This document shows positions 11,923 to 13,808 of a stretch of DNA of 13,808 bases, piece after piece. The position numbers and the translations under genes are program-made. The notes below the pieces were generated by a model. It saw nothing but the letters and a program-made list of their open reading frames with translations, made no database searches and had not been told where the DNA came from. Origin of the DNA: Candidatus Solibacter sp. (GTDB taxonomy: Bacteria > Acidobacteriota > Terriglobia > Bryobacterales > Bryobacteraceae); NCBI GenBank assembly GCA_017883345.1, contig JADGNT010000036.1, forward strand, positions 1 through 13,808, given 5' to 3'. Position 1 is the stretch's first letter; every line of letters starts with the position of its first letter.

Positions 11923-13808
11923 GCCAGATCCGTCTCCAGCGCTTGGAGGAAAGGCTCGCGCACCGCGGTCAGGTAGAAATGCCCCCCCGGGAAGACGCGC
12001 ACGGCGAAAGACGCGGTGGTCTGCTCCGCCCATCCATCGAGGTGCTCGCGGCGCACGTTGGGGTCGTCCGCGCCGCCGTAGGCGCGCACGGGAATAGGCA
12101 GGGGCGGTGCTTCCGCGTAGACGTAATTGCGATACAGAGCAGCGTCGGAAGCGAGCGCGGGCAGGATGGCACGCATCAGCGCGGGATCGTCGAGCACTTC
12201 CGCCGGGATGCCTTCGAGACGGCGCAGTTCCTCGACGAAGGCTTCGCGGGAAGGCGCGGGCGGCGGCACGTGATGGCGGCGGAACTGCGGCGCGCGCGCG
12301 CCGGAAGAGATCAGCATCTTGGGTAAGGGACGCGAGCGGCGGCGCAATTCGCGCGCCAGCTCAAATGCGACGACGGCCCCCACGCTATGGCCGAAGAACG
12401 CGAAGGGGTGGTCGAGGTAGGAATCGATGTGGTCGGCGAGCGCGGCCACCAGCGGTCCCATGCGTTCGAAGGGCGCTTCGGCGAGGCGCGATTCGCGGCC
12501 CGGCAGACGGACGGGGACGGCGGTCCAGCCGGATAGGGCCAGCGGCTGCCCTGCCCCGCCGCCGGCGTGGGGGAAGCAGAAGAGCCGCGGGGCGGACGCT
12601 GTGCCGGCGTTGGGGAACCAGGCGGCGGGGAGCGACTGTTTGCGCAGACGGAGCGCCAGCAGTTGGCGTTTCTCCGGGGAGAGGGTCTCCAGGGTGGGCC
12701 GGGCCGGCGGCGCCTGGCCTCCCACTGCGTGCTTCTTCCCGCCCAGCAGGAGCTTTTCGAAGTGCCCGGCATGGAGTTCCTTGGCGTACTGCAGGGCGGC
12801 GCGGCGCGATTGGCGGGAGATTTCCTGGTAGTGCGGGCGATCGGCCAGCAGGCGCGCCAGCGATTCGCGCCAGGGGGCGATGTCCTGCGCCGGGACCTCC
12901 GCCACGGGGACCATTTGCTCATCCAGGCGCATCTCGTACTTAACGATAGGGCGCACGGGCAATAGGTACGGGACGCCCATCATGGCCTCGGGGATGCCGC
13001 CCACATTGGCCGCCATCACCGGCACGCCGCACAGCAGCGCTTCCAGGATGATGCGCGAGCGCGCCTCCGCCCACAGGGACGGCACGAGCAGCACGCGGGT
13101 GCGCGCCAGCAGAAGGTCGATATCGTCGACGGGCGCGAGCAGGCGCAGGTTGGGCCGCGCCGCGAGCGCCGCGCGATCCTGCTGGTTGGTGCCCCAGGTG
13201 GGCACGGCGGCGAACGCCGTTTCCGGGAAGGCATCGGCCAGCGCCAGGAAGATCGCGATGCCCTTGACGGCGCAGGGATTGACCAAGGTCACGAACTCAT
13301 TGTCGAAGCGGCCCAGGAGCGGGCGATCTTCGGGCTCCAGCTCCTCGGGCTCCAACAAGGAGATGGGCACGTGCACGGCGTCGATACCGGCGTACTTGCG
13401 AATGTAATCCGCCACGTACTGGCTGACGGCAACGACGGCGTCGCAGGCGCGGATGCGCTCCGTCTTGGCTTGGCTGGGGAAGGCGCAATCGGGGCCGAAG
13501 GGCAGGGCGAGGGTGGCGCGCGCCAGGTAGACGACGCGCGCGGTGGCGTGGCGCAGCGCGCAAGCGAGCAGCAACTGCGCCGGGTCGTCGGTGGATACCA
13601 GGATGACATCGGGAGCGAAGGCCTCCGCCTGCGCGGCGAAATGGACGCGGAGATTGGCGTTGGTGCCTACGTTGGCGCCTACGTTGGCGCCTACGTTGGT
13701 CACGACGTGGACCTCGACGCCCGCGCGCTGGAACACCACCACTCCGCCGGCGGCCGATTGCGGCGTGACGCCGCGCGCCGCCAGGGCTGCCAGATATTGC
13801 GTGTGTTC
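11916..13808 (-). CDS. Glycosyltransferase-thioesterase fusion, 5' end beyond the window
   Basis: The frame is open to the right edge, so 630 residues are visible and the true start is outside; the GTG at 13742 is only an internal codon. Counting from the first visible codon, residues 1 to about 355 form a GT-B (GT4-like) glycosyltransferase: RAGVEVHVV, SQYVADYI, then SLWAEARSRIILEALLCGVP with the E-x7-E pair (Glu248, Glu256), and NVGGIPEAMMGVPYLLPV. A linker follows with LSPEKRQLLALRLRKQ (376-391), a stretch like the inter-domain linkers of NRPS modules. From about 407 to the end is a GrsT/type II thioesterase: LFCFPHAGGGAG, VRLPGRESRLAE, GHSVG (473-477, Ser475), Asp near 581, GGHFYL with His610. 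It may be a stand-alone fusion or the tail of a megasynthase that hydrolyses and glycosylates a product. The PPTase gene overlaps its stop. Confidence 0.85.
   Translation of the reverse strand, partial: EHTQYLAALAARGVTPQSAAGGVVVFQRAGVEVHVVTNVGANVGANVGTNANLRVHFAAQAEAFAPDVILVSTDDPAQLLLACALRHATARVVYLARATLALPFGPDCAFPSQAKTERIRACDAVVAVSQYVADYIRKYAGIDAVHVPISLLEPEELEPEDRPLLGRFDNEFVTLVNPCAVKGIAIFLALADAFPETAFAAVPTWGTNQQDRAALAARPNLRLLAPVDDIDLLLARTRVLLVPSLWAEARSRIILEALLCGVPVMAANVGGIPEAMMGVPYLLPVRPIVKYEMRLDEQMVPVAEVPAQDIAPWRESLARLLADRPHYQEISRQSRRAALQYAKELHAGHFEKLLLGGKKHAVGGQAPPARPTLETLSPEKRQLLALRLRKQSLPAAWFPNAGTASAPRLFCFPHAGGGAGQPLALSGWTAVPVRLPGRESRLAEAPFERMGPLVAALADHIDSYLDHPFAFFGHSVGAVVAFELARELRRRSRPLPKMLISSGARAPQFRRHHVPPPAPSREAFVEELRRLEGIPAEVLDDPALMRAILPALASDAALYRNYVYAEAPPLPIPVRAYGGADDPNVRREHLDGWAEQTTASFAVRVFPGGHFYLTAVREPFLQALETDLAC
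13659..13699 (-). repeat. In-frame 12-bp tandem repeat in the glycosyltransferase
   Basis: Three 12-base units (13659-13670, 13671-13682 and 13683-13694) plus 5 more bases repeat GTTGGCGCCTAC on the plus strand, with one T for C in the first unit. They encode NVGANVGANVGTN just after the strand VEVHVV in the N-terminal Rossmann half. Twelve bases keep the frame, so copy number can change without disrupting the gene. Near-identity of the units suggests recent expansion. Confidence 0.9.

Noticed and set aside
11923..12033. Upstream start for the PPTase inside the thioesterase region
   Set aside because: The added 37 residues are an off-frame reading of the thioesterase end and lack family similarity.

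Overview
The window is GC-rich, densely coded bacterial DNA with no tRNA, rRNA, CRISPR array or transposase visible. The gene content and the many short palindromic intergenic repeats suggest an Acidobacteriota genome of the Solibacter/Bryobacter type. The pointers are a Tat-exported Gfo/Idh/MocA oxidoreductase, a GldG-DUF4340 ABC locus, a glycosyltransferase-thioesterase beside a phosphopantetheinyl transferase, and 'CGCAGAGACGCAGAG' repeats. That assignment is an inference from gene types, not from a marker gene.

Left part (1-4805): the 5' part of a HicB-like antitoxin gene runs leftward off the edge. Divergent from it, behind a near-consensus sigma-70 promoter, lies a tight four-gene operon: ABC ATPase, ABC-2 permease (TTG start), GldG-like periplasmic protein and a DUF4340 protein. 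The four genes overlap or lie within 3 bases of each other, and together look like one envelope ABC complex.

Middle (4806-8400): a translationally coupled NAD-salvage pair follows (nicotinate phosphoribosyltransferase, then a nicotinamidase-like hydrolase). It is flanked on both sides by copies of the CGCAGAG repeat; the upstream copy is a 43-bp-armed inverted repeat. Next come a PIG3-type quinone oxidoreductase on the plus strand and, convergent to it, a solitary hypC hydrogenase-maturation chaperone gene.

Right part (8400-13808), all on the minus strand: two Gfo/Idh/MocA-family oxidoreductases, an Sfp-like 4'-phosphopantetheinyl transferase and, overlapping it by 7 bases, an open-ended protein joining a GT-B glycosyltransferase to a GrsT-type thioesterase. 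The linker between the two domains looks like those of NRPS/PKS assembly lines. With the PPTase this suggests the end of a secondary-metabolite locus extending beyond the right edge.

A family of small palindromic repeats (GTAGCGTAG ends, hairpins with GAA-containing loops) sits in several intergenic gaps. Two copies supply the stop codon of a neighbouring gene, and a different nested palindrome contains the likely Shine-Dalgarno of one oxidoreductase. The most interesting points are the glycosyltransferase-thioesterase fusion with its in-frame 12-bp repeat, the triplicated architecture of the DUF4340 protein, and the repeat family that shapes gene ends.
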